Shown piece after piece: positions 12,761 through 20,791 of a stretch of 42,300 bases of DNA. A program made the position numbers and the translations under genes. The DNA is taken from positions 1-42,300 of IMG/VR virus record IMGVR_UViG_3300028840_003624; one strand, given 5' to 3'. The notes under the pieces are model-generated. The model was given only the letters and a program-made list of their open reading frames with translations, was not told the origin of the DNA and searched no databases. The DNA is from a virus. Position 1 is the stretch's first letter, and each line of letters opens with the position of its first letter.

Positions 12761-13282
12761 ATGACCGTTGACACAGAACAAACCGAACCGGCAACAACCA
12801 TCTATATCTATACGGATGGTGGGTGCTATTATAAGACAGGGGTAGGGGCCTGGGCTTGGGCCATGTGCGACGCTCCCGACGCTGATCCGCTCATAACAAA
12901 TACGGCCTATGTCGATGGTACCACTAGTAATAGAATGGAGCTACGGGCCGCTATAGAGGCCCTGCGGTACCTCCTGACGCATCAAGTTGGTCCAGAAGGA
13001 AGCTACGAAAAGGTTGTTCTTACTTCCGACAGTCAGTATCTTGTTAATAGTATTCAATACTGGGCGAAAGCTTGGAGGGCACGAGGTTGGCGTAAATCAG
13101 ACGGCAAAGAAGTCCAGAACTCGGATCTTTGGGAAGAATTGTTGGAACTCGTAAAACAGATCGAGATCGAATGGAAGCATGTTCGGGGACATACTGGTAA
13201 CAAGATAAATACTTTATGTGACACAATGGCTACTGATCAAATGCAACTTCTGTATATGCTTAAGTCCAAAAGGTTAGCATGA
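12761..13282 (+). CDS. rnhA: Ribonuclease HI
   Basis: The four acidic catalytic residues are in place: D19 in YTDGGC, E60 in NRMEL, D90 in TSDSQYL and D154 in CDTMA, together with the H144 region VRGHTGN. RNase HI cuts RNA in RNA-DNA hybrids, for example primers of phage DNA replication. Length 173 aa is close to the family norm (about 155) with a short N-terminal extension. No ribosome-binding site precedes the ATG, but a TATAAT box does (see 12749). Its TGA overlaps the dnaJ ATG (ATGA), so the two are coupled. Confidence 0.93.
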   Translation: MTVDTEQTEPATTIYIYTDGGCYYKTGVGAWAWAMCDAPDADPLITNTAYVDGTTSNRMELRAAIEALRYLLTHQVGPEGSYEKVVLTSDSQYLVNSIQYWAKAWRARGWRKSDGKEVQNSDLWEELLELVKQIEIEWKHVRGHTGNKINTLCDTMATDQMQLLYMLKSKRLA

Positions 13283-14406
13283 AAGATCCATACAAAATCT
13301 TAGGGGTAGAACGAGCCGCTTCAGATGAGGATATCAAGAAGGCCTATCGGAAGGCTGCCTTGAAGTGGCATCCGGACCGCAACAAAGACAACCCAGGGGC
13401 AGAAGAAAAGTTTAAGGAAGCTGCTCAAGCTTATGAGACCCTGAGTGATGCCGGTAAACGTCGTCAATTTGATCATTTCGGTAGCGTCGATCCGGGTGGC
13501 GGAACGACTACAAGGACATACACCTATAGATCAGCAGGACCAAGCGGAGGAAACAATCCATGGTCTTCCATATTTTCTGGATTCCATGGACCTAATATCG
13601 ATGAAGTTTTTAATATGGGCGATGGTTTCACGATACACATCAATCCAGCAGCCCAGACTTATGTACGTCAATTTAACCCACACGTAAGAACTGCGACTTG
13701 GGTTAGTCTTGAAGAAGTAGCAACTGGAGCCACGAAAAAGATACGTATACATCGCGAAAAACTCTGCCAAGACTGTAATGGTCTCGGCGGCAGTGGGGAC
13801 AAGACCTGTCCCGAATGTCATGGCTATGGGGCCGTCGAGAAAAAGACAGTATTTCATCAGGTGCGGACCACCTGTCCTCGTTGTGGAGGAAAAGGTTCTA
13901 TCATATCAGATGAATGTAAGTCTTGTCGAGGCTCTGGCACGATTGGCGAAGATATAGACGTTGCCGTGAAAATTCCTTGTGGAATTGAAGATGGGACCAC
14001 CCTCAAAGTACGCGGACAAGGCAACATCAATCCCGATACCAAGGTTAGAGGGGATTTACTCTGTAATGTATCTATTACTCCCCATCGCCAGTTCCGACGC
14101 GAAGGCCCCCACCTGGTACAACAGGTTAGTATCAATTTGGCGGATGCGTGTCTAGGGAAAGAACTTTCCCTCCAGTCAATTTACGGCAAAAAACTAACGA
14201 TCACGACGCCCGCAGGCCTTCAAAGTGGGCAGACTTTCCGACTCAAAAACCACGGTCTTCCTGTGGTAAGTCACAATCTCAGTCAGCCACCTAAAGGCGA
14301 TATGTTCGTTAAGGTCAATATTGATATTCCAAAAGTCCTTTCCAACAAAGCCAAAAAACTAGTACAACAACTCCAGGCAGAAATCGACAAGGGTCAAAAG
14401 AAGTAG
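13279..14406 (+). CDS. dnaJ: DnaJ-type co-chaperone, full length
   Basis: All domains of a class A DnaJ are present: J domain (residues 1-66) with HPD at 31-33; a Gly-rich linker (about 72-105); the zinc domain with four CxxCxGxG-like repeats ([32 protein letters not shown], residues 163-220); and C-terminal substrate domains. It stimulates the host DnaK ATPase and presents substrates. In a phage it may help fold virion proteins or take apart replication complexes, as host DnaJ does for lambda. Whole DnaJ genes are uncommon in phages. Confidence 0.95.
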   Translation: MKDPYKILGVERAASDEDIKKAYRKAALKWHPDRNKDNPGAEEKFKEAAQAYETLSDAGKRRQFDHFGSVDPGGGTTTRTYTYRSAGPSGGNNPWSSIFSGFHGPNIDEVFNMGDGFTIHINPAAQTYVRQFNPHVRTATWVSLEEVATGATKKIRIHREKLCQDCNGLGGSGDKTCPECHGYGAVEKKTVFHQVRTTCPRCGGKGSIISDECKSCRGSGTIGEDIDVAVKIPCGIEDGTTLKVRGQGNINPDTKVRGDLLCNVSITPHRQFRREGPHLVQQVSINLADACLGKELSLQSIYGKKLTITTPAGLQSGQTFRLKNHGLPVVSHNLSQPPKGDMFVKVNIDIPKVLSNKAKKLVQQLQAEIDKGQKK

Positions 14407-14424
14407 AGTTGAGATTGCTATCGT

Positions 14425-14460
14425 TATAATGACGATGGAGTCATTCAAGGGCAATGACTC
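14425..14460 (+). promoter_or_regulatory. -10 box and leader hairpin before protease gene
   Basis: TATAAT at 14425-14430 is followed by GAGTCATT (14438-14445) pairing with AATGACTC (14453-14460). A start near 14437 would put the hairpin at the very 5' end of the mRNA, similar to the 8719 region, but here the ribosome-binding site GAGGAGG downstream is free. The 5' hairpin may protect the mRNA. Confidence 0.45.
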
Positions 14461-14490
14461 GGGAACTGTTTTCCGAGGAGGAAAGTTATC

Positions 14491-15540
14491 ATGAAACTGA
14501 CAAGACTGTTGATTGTGATTCTGTCTATCGGGGCAATGGCTGCTGGCCCGCCAACAAGTCAATCAACTACTACCCCGGCCAAAGCTCCAGCAAAGGCAAA
14601 GAAGGTCGCCCACAAGGCAAAGAAACCAAGTATTGCATCGTCTCTTCAAGCTGTTTCAGTAACCTTATCCACTGGTATGGGAGAAGGTAGTGGTGTCGTT
14701 GTCAAAAGAGGCCCTACTAACTTCGTATTAACTGCTGGTCACGTTGTGACTAGTCTTAGAAAGACCAGAGAGGTCGTCGATACCAGAACCGGCACCAAGA
14801 GAACGATCGTTGAATTTGACGATGTAAAAGTTATCCAGACGCTCTACGAAGATGGACGTAAAGTCGGCCAGTTAGAGATGTTGGCTGTTGTAGTTTGCTA
14901 CAGCGGGGCCGACCATGGAGAGGATTTGGCCGTTTTGAAAATCCTGAAAAGAGATTTTGTGAATGCTTCCGCGAAATTTTTTCTAGAGGAAGAACCCCCC
15001 GACGTAGGTCTAGAACTTTATCACGTTGGTTCATTACAAGGCCAACTCGGTAGTAATAGTCTAACGACGGGTATCATTAGCCAAATTGGGCGTAGGTATC
15101 AAGGTAAGCTGTATGACCAAACCTCTTGTACGGCGTTCCCTGGTTCTTCGGGAGGCGGAGTGTTTACGAAAGCCGAGGGTGAATACGTCGGAATGTTGGT
15201 CCGAGGGGCCGGTGAAACATTTAATCTGATAGTTCCTATCCGGCGTATCAAGAAATGGATGGATAAGATGAACCTTACGTTTATCCTTGACCCGTCGATA
15301 AAGATTCCGACTGAAGACGAACTGAACAAGGTCCCAATCGAAGACTCAGGAAAGACATGGCCCGTTCCGAGAACGGCTAGTGGTGATAAGAAACCGGCTG
15401 AAGCCGGACCCGGAACCCCAGCCAGGGCAGGTCATGATGATCCAATCTTCATCCTGCCAAAGCGAAGAGGGCAGCCCGATCATATCGATTACTGGCCCAC
15501 GGGGCCCCAGAAAAAGGCTCCGGTACTCAACCCTTATTGA
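14491..15540 (+). CDS. Secreted trypsin-like serine protease, 349 aa
   Basis: A signal peptide (LTRLLIVILSIGAMAAG) is followed by a Lys/Ala/Pro-rich linker (residues 28-47) and a trypsin-like domain with catalytic H84 (TAGHVV), D145 (EDLAVLK) and S220 (FPGSSGGGVF). This is the DegP/trypsin-2 type. The C-terminal 80 residues are Pro-rich and lack a PDZ domain. The enzyme probably acts in the periplasm or outside the cell; a target is not evident. The ribosome-binding site GAGGAGG is strong, and a terminator follows, so the gene is likely a single unit with the promoter at 14425. Confidence 0.88.
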   Translation: MKLTRLLIVILSIGAMAAGPPTSQSTTTPAKAPAKAKKVAHKAKKPSIASSLQAVSVTLSTGMGEGSGVVVKRGPTNFVLTAGHVVTSLRKTREVVDTRTGTKRTIVEFDDVKVIQTLYEDGRKVGQLEMLAVVVCYSGADHGEDLAVLKILKRDFVNASAKFFLEEEPPDVGLELYHVGSLQGQLGSNSLTTGIISQIGRRYQGKLYDQTSCTAFPGSSGGGVFTKAEGEYVGMLVRGAGETFNLIVPIRRIKKWMDKMNLTFILDPSIKIPTEDELNKVPIEDSGKTWPVPRTASGDKKPAEAGPGTPARAGHDDPIFILPKRRGQPDHIDYWPTGPQKKAPVLNPY

Positions 15541-15564
15541 CAATATGTAGCATGGTAAGAATTA

Positions 15565-15592
15565 AAGCCCCCAACTTGTTGGGGGCTTTTTT
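15565..15592 (+). terminator. Rho-independent terminator
   Basis: A 10-bp stem, AAGCCCCCAA with TTGGGGGCTT, loop CTTG, running into a T-tract. It lies 25 bases after the protease stop and separates it from the sigma-factor gene. Confidence 0.93.
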
Positions 15593-15604
15593 CGTGTTTC
15601 CTTC

Positions 15605-15633
15605 TTGACACGAGAACTTTCTTGCTGTATGTT
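15605..15633 (+). promoter_or_regulatory. Sigma70-like promoter for sigma-factor gene
   Basis: TTGACA (15605-15610) and TATGTT (15628-15633) are 17 bases apart. This is the only clear two-box promoter that I see, and it precedes the sigma gene, as expected if the host polymerase must make the phage sigma first. Confidence 0.6.
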
Positions 15634-15661
15634 AAGATAGGTAAGTTGGGGGCAGGAGCCA

Positions 15662-16519
15662 ATGTCTAAATTGTCCGATCCGCTACGCGACCATCTACTT
15701 CAATGCAGCCAAAAATTTAACCATCAGCAAATTGCTGACCCTTCGGAAGGCGTAGCTCATGACTGTTTCAGATGTCTACGCGGCGAAGGCTCATGGGATT
15801 GTCCATGTCTCGTGAAGTTCCGTAAATTCGACAAGGGGGTAGAGTTCTGTGTCTTCGCAGCATTCCATTCCGTTAAATCGCAGATGGACGAACTCCAGAA
15901 GCTTGATCTGCTATTCGAGGAAGAGGCAAAGCCGATCCTCGAAGATTTCTTTAAGATACAAAACATCATAATATCAACGCATGTCGCTCTAGCTTTTCGC
16001 TTTGCGAAACGATTTGCTTCTCGAACAGGACTAGAGGAGAATGAACTGCTGTCTGAAGCCATGCAAGCCTTGTACCGAGCCGCCCTGAGCTTTGATCCAT
16101 GGCGGAACTTCCGCTTCAGCAGTTATGCCAGCAACGCAATCATAAAGGCTATGGCAAGGCAATTGATACGGGCATCTAAAGCGGCATCTCGTGGGTTTCT
16201 TCATCCAGATCCATCCTTGTATATGCATCCTGAGCAACGGCCAGAAAGCGATCGTTCTGATGAGGTTCTGGACCTCCTTATCCAGGTTCTACAGGAGAAT
16301 AAGGGATTCTTGGATGAAACAGAGCAGTTGGTAGTAACTCGATACTACCAACTGCTGAGTACGGAATATCATAAGAAGGCTATTACATTCGCAGACATAG
16401 GAAAGGATATGGACCTTACTGGGTCTAGAATCCATCAGATCAAGGGGGCTGCCCTTAAAAAGCTAAGGGCTGCTATGGATGCTGAATTAGAAGCAGCAGG
16501 AATCTGCTCATCTCAATGA
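15662..16519 (+). CDS. RNA polymerase sigma factor-like protein, 285 aa
   Basis: Residues 125-172 match sigma region 2 (ELLSEAMQALYRAALSFD then FRFSSYASNAIIKAMARQL), which binds core polymerase and melts the -10 box. Residues 242-268 (TFADIGKDMDLTGSRIHQI) are a region 4 helix-turn-helix. The N-terminal 50 residues hold CFRC and CPC, a possible zinc site that is unusual in sigma factors. The ribosome-binding site is AGGAG. It is the last + strand gene, and its end overlaps the LamG gene of the other strand by 12 bases. It probably directs host polymerase to phage promoters, maybe for the late head operon (inference). Confidence 0.82.
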   Translation: MSKLSDPLRDHLLQCSQKFNHQQIADPSEGVAHDCFRCLRGEGSWDCPCLVKFRKFDKGVEFCVFAAFHSVKSQMDELQKLDLLFEEEAKPILEDFFKIQNIIISTHVALAFRFAKRFASRTGLEENELLSEAMQALYRAALSFDPWRNFRFSSYASNAIIKAMARQLIRASKAASRGFLHPDPSLYMHPEQRPESDRSDEVLDLLIQVLQENKGFLDETEQLVVTRYYQLLSTEYHKKAITFADIGKDMDLTGSRIHQIKGAALKKLRAAMDAELEAAGICSSQ

Positions 16520-17698
16520 CGTAGTCATTCTGACTCCGGTTGAAATTCTCTCTGCTGTATGATCCAGAAGCGGCAAGCCGCTTCGGATGAGAGCCCTGTC
16601 GCGAGAACTAACATGGAACTGCGATTCGATCTCGACGGGATCAGTCCAATCCTGAAAATCTGGCATTGATGAGTCGGGTTGGCGAGCACTCACCTTTAAG
16701 GTTTTCCCATTGGGGATCTGTATTGACATAGATGAGAGACCACCTTCTATCAATTCCGGTATTGAACCTACATCATCAGGAGTAGTAATAATGCGAGGAT
16801 AGCCACGATTAACTATATGGAGGCTGGCATCTTCATCAATCACCTGGAACCGCCATTGAGTGTAAGTCGCATTAGGATCATAGTTTTCAAGTTGTATTGT
16901 CGTAGACCTATACTTTAGCGGATTATCCGCCGTGGTGGAATCAGGACTGAATGGAATATTTGCTCCGCCGTAGGCGGCAGTTGTGACGGCCGGGAGTGCT
17001 GTGATTATCCCAGCAGGATGTTGAGATTTTGTCCAAGCATCAGCAGGATTCGCAGGCTGTGCTAGGCCGGGCTGGTCCGATACGCTATTAGGTTCTGGAG
17101 TTTCATTCCCCAAAAGACGCCATGCAGAGATTAATCCATCAGGAATAAGTTCTGGGGTATACCGATCGTTGTAAAGACGAGACCTTTCTCCTGCTGTCAA
17201 TATCCGGTTCCAGATTCCTACCTCAGCCAATGAACTATTATCATGCCCGCCAATACGAACAGAATTTATTATTGATGGATCTTTTATAGGAGGTGGACAG
17301 TTAGTTACCGGTAGAAAAGGAGTAATTAATTCACCATCAACGTATGGATTTGCACTCGCGACCATTCCAAGATCAGAGTCATAAGTCATTAGAAAATGAT
17401 GCCAAATTGTATTAGCTGGTACTAATGGAGTATTTTTCACATAATACCCGTAGGGATTCGCCCTGTGAACCCACCCTGTTAGCAAGCCAGGTAAATAGAC
17501 TTCATATACTTGATATACAACATTTGGACCAGCATTCAAAAATTCCATAAATGAAGATGAATTACCAGGAGGAACATTAGTTAACTGTGTAGGACATTGA
17601 ATCCACATTGAAATAGTGACCCTGGTGAAATCGACTACAGGCGTAAAGTTAGACGACAACGTCATATATGTGTCATCAGTAGTAACTTGTCTTGCCAT
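16508..17698 (-). CDS. LamG-domain virion protein, copy 2 (396 aa)
   Basis: The N-terminal 200 residues look like a concanavalin-like LamG_3 domain (VTISMWIQCP..., TIWHHFLMTYDS..., SLAEVGIWNRILTAGERSRL). From TTAAYGGANIPFSPDS (about residue 240) to the end it is almost the same as the upstream paralogue at 17706. Such proteins are often phage fibres or head decorations that bind sugars. The conserved C-terminus would attach to the virion and the variable N-terminus would bind a ligand (inference). It lies 7 bases after its paralogue's stop, and both follow the capsid terminator. Confidence 0.7.
   Translation of the reverse strand: MARQVTTDDTYMTLSSNFTPVVDFTRVTISMWIQCPTQLTNVPPGNSSSFMEFLNAGPNVVYQVYEVYLPGLLTGWVHRANPYGYYVKNTPLVPANTIWHHFLMTYDSDLGMVASANPYVDGELITPFLPVTNCPPPIKDPSIINSVRIGGHDNSSLAEVGIWNRILTAGERSRLYNDRYTPELIPDGLISAWRLLGNETPEPNSVSDQPGLAQPANPADAWTKSQHPAGIITALPAVTTAAYGGANIPFSPDSTTADNPLKYRSTTIQLENYDPNATYTQWRFQVIDEDASLHIVNRGYPRIITTPDDVGSIPELIEGGLSSMSIQIPNGKTLKVSARQPDSSMPDFQDWTDPVEIESQFHVSSRDRALIRSGLPLLDHTAERISTGVRMTTSLR
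16512..16629. repeat. Direct repeat, copy A (118 bp)
   Basis: This stretch is nearly identical to 17710-17827, with only a few base changes (for example G/A at three sites). It encodes the C-terminal ends of the two LamG paralogues. Each copy holds a perfect 8-bp palindrome GAAGCGGC/GCCGCTTC (here 16567-16584). The near-identity of DNA points to recent duplication or gene conversion. Confidence 0.9.
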
Positions 17699-17705
17699 CT
17701 TATTC

Positions 17706-18935
17706 TCACCTCAATGACGTAGTCATTCTGACTCCGGTTGAAATTCTCTCTGCTGTATGATCCAGAAGCGGCAAGCCGCTTCGGATGAGAGCCCTATCAC
17801 GAGAACTAATATGGAACTGCGATTCGACTACAACGGGAGTTGTCCACGTCTGTAGAGCGGTTATCGAAGAATCTGGTTGCCTGGCACTTACTTTTAGGCT
17901 TTTCCCATTAGGAATCTGTATCGATATAGAATCAAGTCCACCCTCAATGACCTCCGGGATCGAACCAACATCGTCTGGTGTAGTGATAATGCGAGGGTAT
18001 CCCCTATTCACTATATGTAATTCTTCATCCTCATCAACTACCTGGAAGAGCCATTGTGTATATGAAGCATCTGGATCATAGTTGGCTAGCTGTATTGTCG
18101 TAGCCCTGTACTTCAGCGGATTATCCGCTGTAGTAGAATCAGGACTAAATGGAATGTTTGCTCCACCATAGGCGGCAGTAGTTACGACAGGAGTAGATTC
18201 CTCTTCGGTAGGAACGACAAGATCGGCTGGATGGTCGGCCCTCCAGGGCATAGTATAGATACTATTCAAATCTGGACCATCGCCACTCTCATTTGGTTCT
18301 ATGGCAACATCGTTTATCAAACGATAATGTCCAAAAAGAGAATTGGGGATCAACGAAGGTACCCAGCGGTCTGTGGATAGATGTTCTACATCTTCAGTCG
18401 TTAGTATTCTTGTCCAAACTCCTACTTCCGCTATCAAAGTATTGTTACCCGCTCCATCACTAAAGCCCTGTATAACAACCTGATCAAAAGTAGTACTCTT
18501 TATCGTTCCTCCTGGTAAAACTAGTACTCCGGTTAGAACGCTACTTCCATCAAGATAAGACTTTAAGGTATGAGTAGCATCATCATATGTACAAACGAGA
18601 TTATGCCATTGGCCATCATGAGGAACGCAGAATTCGGTAGGATTCGTATACCCATATGCAGGATCTGTGACTGTATAGTTTATCAATAATGCACTATATA
18701 CGGCTATTCCATAATCTGCTGCCGCCAGGGAATATCGAAAATTATCGCCACCATCAGTAGAATTATTAATCCCTAATATATTGATTATGTTAGTATTTGG
18801 GTCGATATCGAGACCAACTGGAACCTTCAACCACATCGAGAAACTGACTTTATCCGAAGAGGTAGTTGAAGGGTTGGCACCGGTCATGTAACCGACATCA
18901 GCGGGATATGCAGTTTGTTGATATTCTCTACTCAT
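17706..18935 (-). CDS. LamG-domain virion protein, copy 1 (409 aa)
   Basis: The N-terminal domain carries LamG_3 marks: SFSMWLKVPVGLD, then GQWHNLVCTYDDATHTLKSY with the DG turn, and IAEVGVWTRILTTEDVEHL. The last 160 residues match copy 2 almost throughout, whereas the first 235 residues differ widely. Its start at 18935 is just after the capsid terminator at 18946-18985, so it needs its own promoter or read-through. A role in surface binding is likely by family; the exact virion site is unknown. Confidence 0.7.
   Translation of the reverse strand: MSREYQQTAYPADVGYMTGANPSTTSSDKVSFSMWLKVPVGLDIDPNTNIINILGINNSTDGGDNFRYSLAAADYGIAVYSALLINYTVTDPAYGYTNPTEFCVPHDGQWHNLVCTYDDATHTLKSYLDGSSVLTGVLVLPGGTIKSTTFDQVVIQGFSDGAGNNTLIAEVGVWTRILTTEDVEHLSTDRWVPSLIPNSLFGHYRLINDVAIEPNESGDGPDLNSIYTMPWRADHPADLVVPTEEESTPVVTTAAYGGANIPFSPDSTTADNPLKYRATTIQLANYDPDASYTQWLFQVVDEDEELHIVNRGYPRIITTPDDVGSIPEVIEGGLDSISIQIPNGKSLKVSARQPDSSITALQTWTTPVVVESQFHISSRDRALIRSGLPLLDHTAERISTGVRMTTSLR
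17710..17827. repeat. Direct repeat, copy B (118 bp)
   Basis: Second copy of the repeat at 16512-16629, offset by 1198 bases. Similarity continues at a lower level through the rest of the C-terminal coding region. Confidence 0.9.
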
Positions 18936-18945
18936 ATCTTAGATA

Positions 18946-18985
18946 CCAAAAAGAAAGCGGGCAGACCTGTCTGGTCTGCCCGCTT
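18946..18985 (-). terminator. Rho-independent terminator of capsid gene
   Basis: Read on the - strand, AAGCGGGCAGACC pairs with GGTCTGCCCGCTT (13 bp, 5-base loop), followed by TTCTTTTT. It lies 30 bases after the major-capsid stop, a common way to cut off a highly expressed gene. Confidence 0.93.
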
Positions 18986-19014
18986 GTACGCCATTTCTTG
19001 TTCTCGGGTACGGC

Positions 19015-19893
19015 TTACAGCCCGTCCGTCGAACCGCTCAGATCGACCTTGGAGATCGCGTAGTCGTTAATCACGGCGACGCCGATTTCCTCGTAGATCA
19101 CCCAGCCCAATCTTAGAGCTTTCGGATCATCAGCAGGAAGAACCGTAATATCCTGCCTAATTGGGAAAACGCCAACCGTATCAGGCGAGGCGACGACTAG
19201 GACGCTGTCAACATCCATACGAGACGACACATGGATATCGGCGGTCCATAGGTGTCCGAATAGTCCTGATGTCAGGATTTCACGGACGGTTGCCTGATCG
19301 TAGAATTCATGGCCGAAGCCACGAACGTACATGTAGTTGTTCGGGTGCATGATGATTCTGGTGGCGACCAGGTCATGCTGCTCGATAAGGGCGAAGCATT
19401 CGTTAAGAGCTTCGTGCGAAAGGGTCGAGGAGCCGCTAACGATCTGCGTGTTGCGGGTATCGACGGCGGACATCAGAGTTCTGAAGATAACCGTATCTTC
19501 TTCCTTCTGAATAGCTTCTTTCGCTTTGATCTGGGCTCTATCGACGATATAAAATCTTCGGGCCCTAATCTCGCTTAATCGGACCTGCGGGTTCGCGGCG
19601 ATCTCGAACGTCGGAACCAGCAGTTCTTCACCTTCAGCGATCTGATCGGGTACTCTACCCCGACGACCGAGAATGTGTGCGATTGCGGCAACGTCACGCT
19701 CGTACCGAGCGTACGCACCTTGTGGCAACTCGTCTACCAACAGTAGTTTACGCCCAACAGCCTGGTATTCCAGAGATCTGCGGATGGGCTCCACCATGGC
19801 CTGAGCGAGAGCTACTCTACCCTCTGGAGATTCCAAAGCTTGAGCAACGATCCACTCTTTTTGTTCGTTAGTAAGGTTTGCCTTCTCAAACAT
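19015..19893 (-). CDS. Major capsid protein (HK97-fold type)
   Basis: The 292-aa product has the look of a HK97-type capsid protein: a helical N-terminal part (TNEQKEWIVAQALESPEGRVALAQAMVEPIRRSLEYQ), the P-domain-like segment with DLVATRIIMHPNNYMYVRG, then an A-domain end (VDSVLVVASPDTVGVFPI, RLGWVIYEEIGVAVIND). It forms the icosahedral shell. A GGAG ribosome-binding site precedes the ATG, and a strong terminator follows the gene. The position after portal, protease and the 1662-aa gene supports the call. There is no long N-terminal scaffold domain, so scaffolding must come from another gene. Confidence 0.85.
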   Translation of the reverse strand: MFEKANLTNEQKEWIVAQALESPEGRVALAQAMVEPIRRSLEYQAVGRKLLLVDELPQGAYARYERDVAAIAHILGRRGRVPDQIAEGEELLVPTFEIAANPQVRLSEIRARRFYIVDRAQIKAKEAIQKEEDTVIFRTLMSAVDTRNTQIVSGSSTLSHEALNECFALIEQHDLVATRIIMHPNNYMYVRGFGHEFYDQATVREILTSGLFGHLWTADIHVSSRMDVDSVLVVASPDTVGVFPIRQDITVLPADDPKALRLGWVIYEEIGVAVINDYAISKVDLSGSTDGL

Positions 19894-19980
19894 CTCTTGC
19901 TCCTTGGTAAATCCTAGATAGTATATATCCAGAATATTATCAGTTGTACAGCTACGACAAATCGCTACATGAATAAGCTA

Positions 19981-20694
19981 TTACAGGGTCAGCTTAACAT
20001 GCAGGAGAGTACCCCATGCCAACGAGTTGGCACCTTCTGGAAGCTGCGGGTCCCAACCCCAGTCAACCGCCGTGGTGTCCGTAGTGCTCGTAGGAACGCC
20101 TGGAACGCCAGATGGGTACGCAGTAGGTGGCGTCAAAACAATACCGCAGAGGAGGCTGTGGGCCCCACCTGGATCGGTACAGGTGAACTTTCCACCGTTG
20201 CTTGCCACGTCCGTAGTATCGCCATCGACTTGAGCAGCTTGGGCTGGCGAGGTATAGAGCAAATCGCCCCAATTAAACTCGCAAGCATTTCCGCTAGCAT
20301 CGATAGTCTCATACTGATCTGTCCAGAATTCGCCGCCGGAGTGGTAAACCGACATCTTACCGGCTGCAAAAACTTCATTGTAGTTATCTGGTACGCGGAC
20401 CTGAGTGAATCTCGACTGCCCATCAAAAGCACCAGCGATCAGTGCCCCTGTGAGCGAAGTCTTCGGGTTACGACTAAGGGCCGAACCGGACCCTAGCGTA
20501 TACGACGTGACGCCCGACGAACGAGAATCAGCGGCGATTCCAATCGGGGTAATCGTATCTGTGTCAGCAGCAAGGACGCAGTAACCGTCCGTAGGATCTA
20601 GCCCAACGATACTACCCTGAGGAATGTCCGGGGTTTCGGAGGGGTTGATCATAATGTTGCTAGCGACAACGAAATGAACAGGTTGAACAGCCAT
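19981..20694 (-). CDS. Probable head decoration or stabilising protein, 237 aa
   Basis: This is a beta-rich, acidic protein (PQGSIVGLDPTDGYCVLAAD, TPIGIAADSRSSGVTSYTL, EFNWGDLLYTSPAQAAQVDG). The opening part resembles the small barrel found in phage head decoration proteins of the DUF2190/gpD-like kind, which often sit directly before the capsid gene as here. No signal peptide and no enzyme motif. The ribosome-binding site is AGGAG. The role is inferred from position and overall look, not from a firm motif. Confidence 0.5.
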   Translation of the reverse strand: MAVQPVHFVVASNIMINPSETPDIPQGSIVGLDPTDGYCVLAADTDTITPIGIAADSRSSGVTSYTLGSGSALSRNPKTSLTGALIAGAFDGQSRFTQVRVPDNYNEVFAAGKMSVYHSGGEFWTDQYETIDASGNACEFNWGDLLYTSPAQAAQVDGDTTDVASNGGKFTCTDPGGAHSLLCGIVLTPPTAYPSGVPGVPTSTTDTTAVDWGWDPQLPEGANSLAWGTLLHVKLTL

Positions 20695-20760
20695 CTTATA
20701 TCTCCTATGGCTCTAACCGAAAGGAAAACGCTTCCCTCGGGATACTTCTATTCTTTTTTG

Positions 20761-20789
20761 GCCTACCCGGTACTACTTACGGGTTAGGC
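20761..20789 (-). other. Hairpin after the 1662-aa gene
   Basis: Read on the - strand, GCCTA plus CCCG pair with their complements (9 bp, one bulge), directly after the stop of the 1662-aa gene. An A-run, not a T-run, follows on this strand, so it is not a standard terminator. It may protect or process the mRNA between the 1662-aa and 237-aa genes. Confidence 0.4.
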
Positions 20790-20791
20790 TC

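Noticed and set aside
16567-16584. Palindrome GAAGCGGC-AA-GCCGCTTC as a terminator between the convergent genes
   Set aside because: It lies inside the LamG coding region, occurs in both paralogues because of the duplication, and has no T-run on either side.
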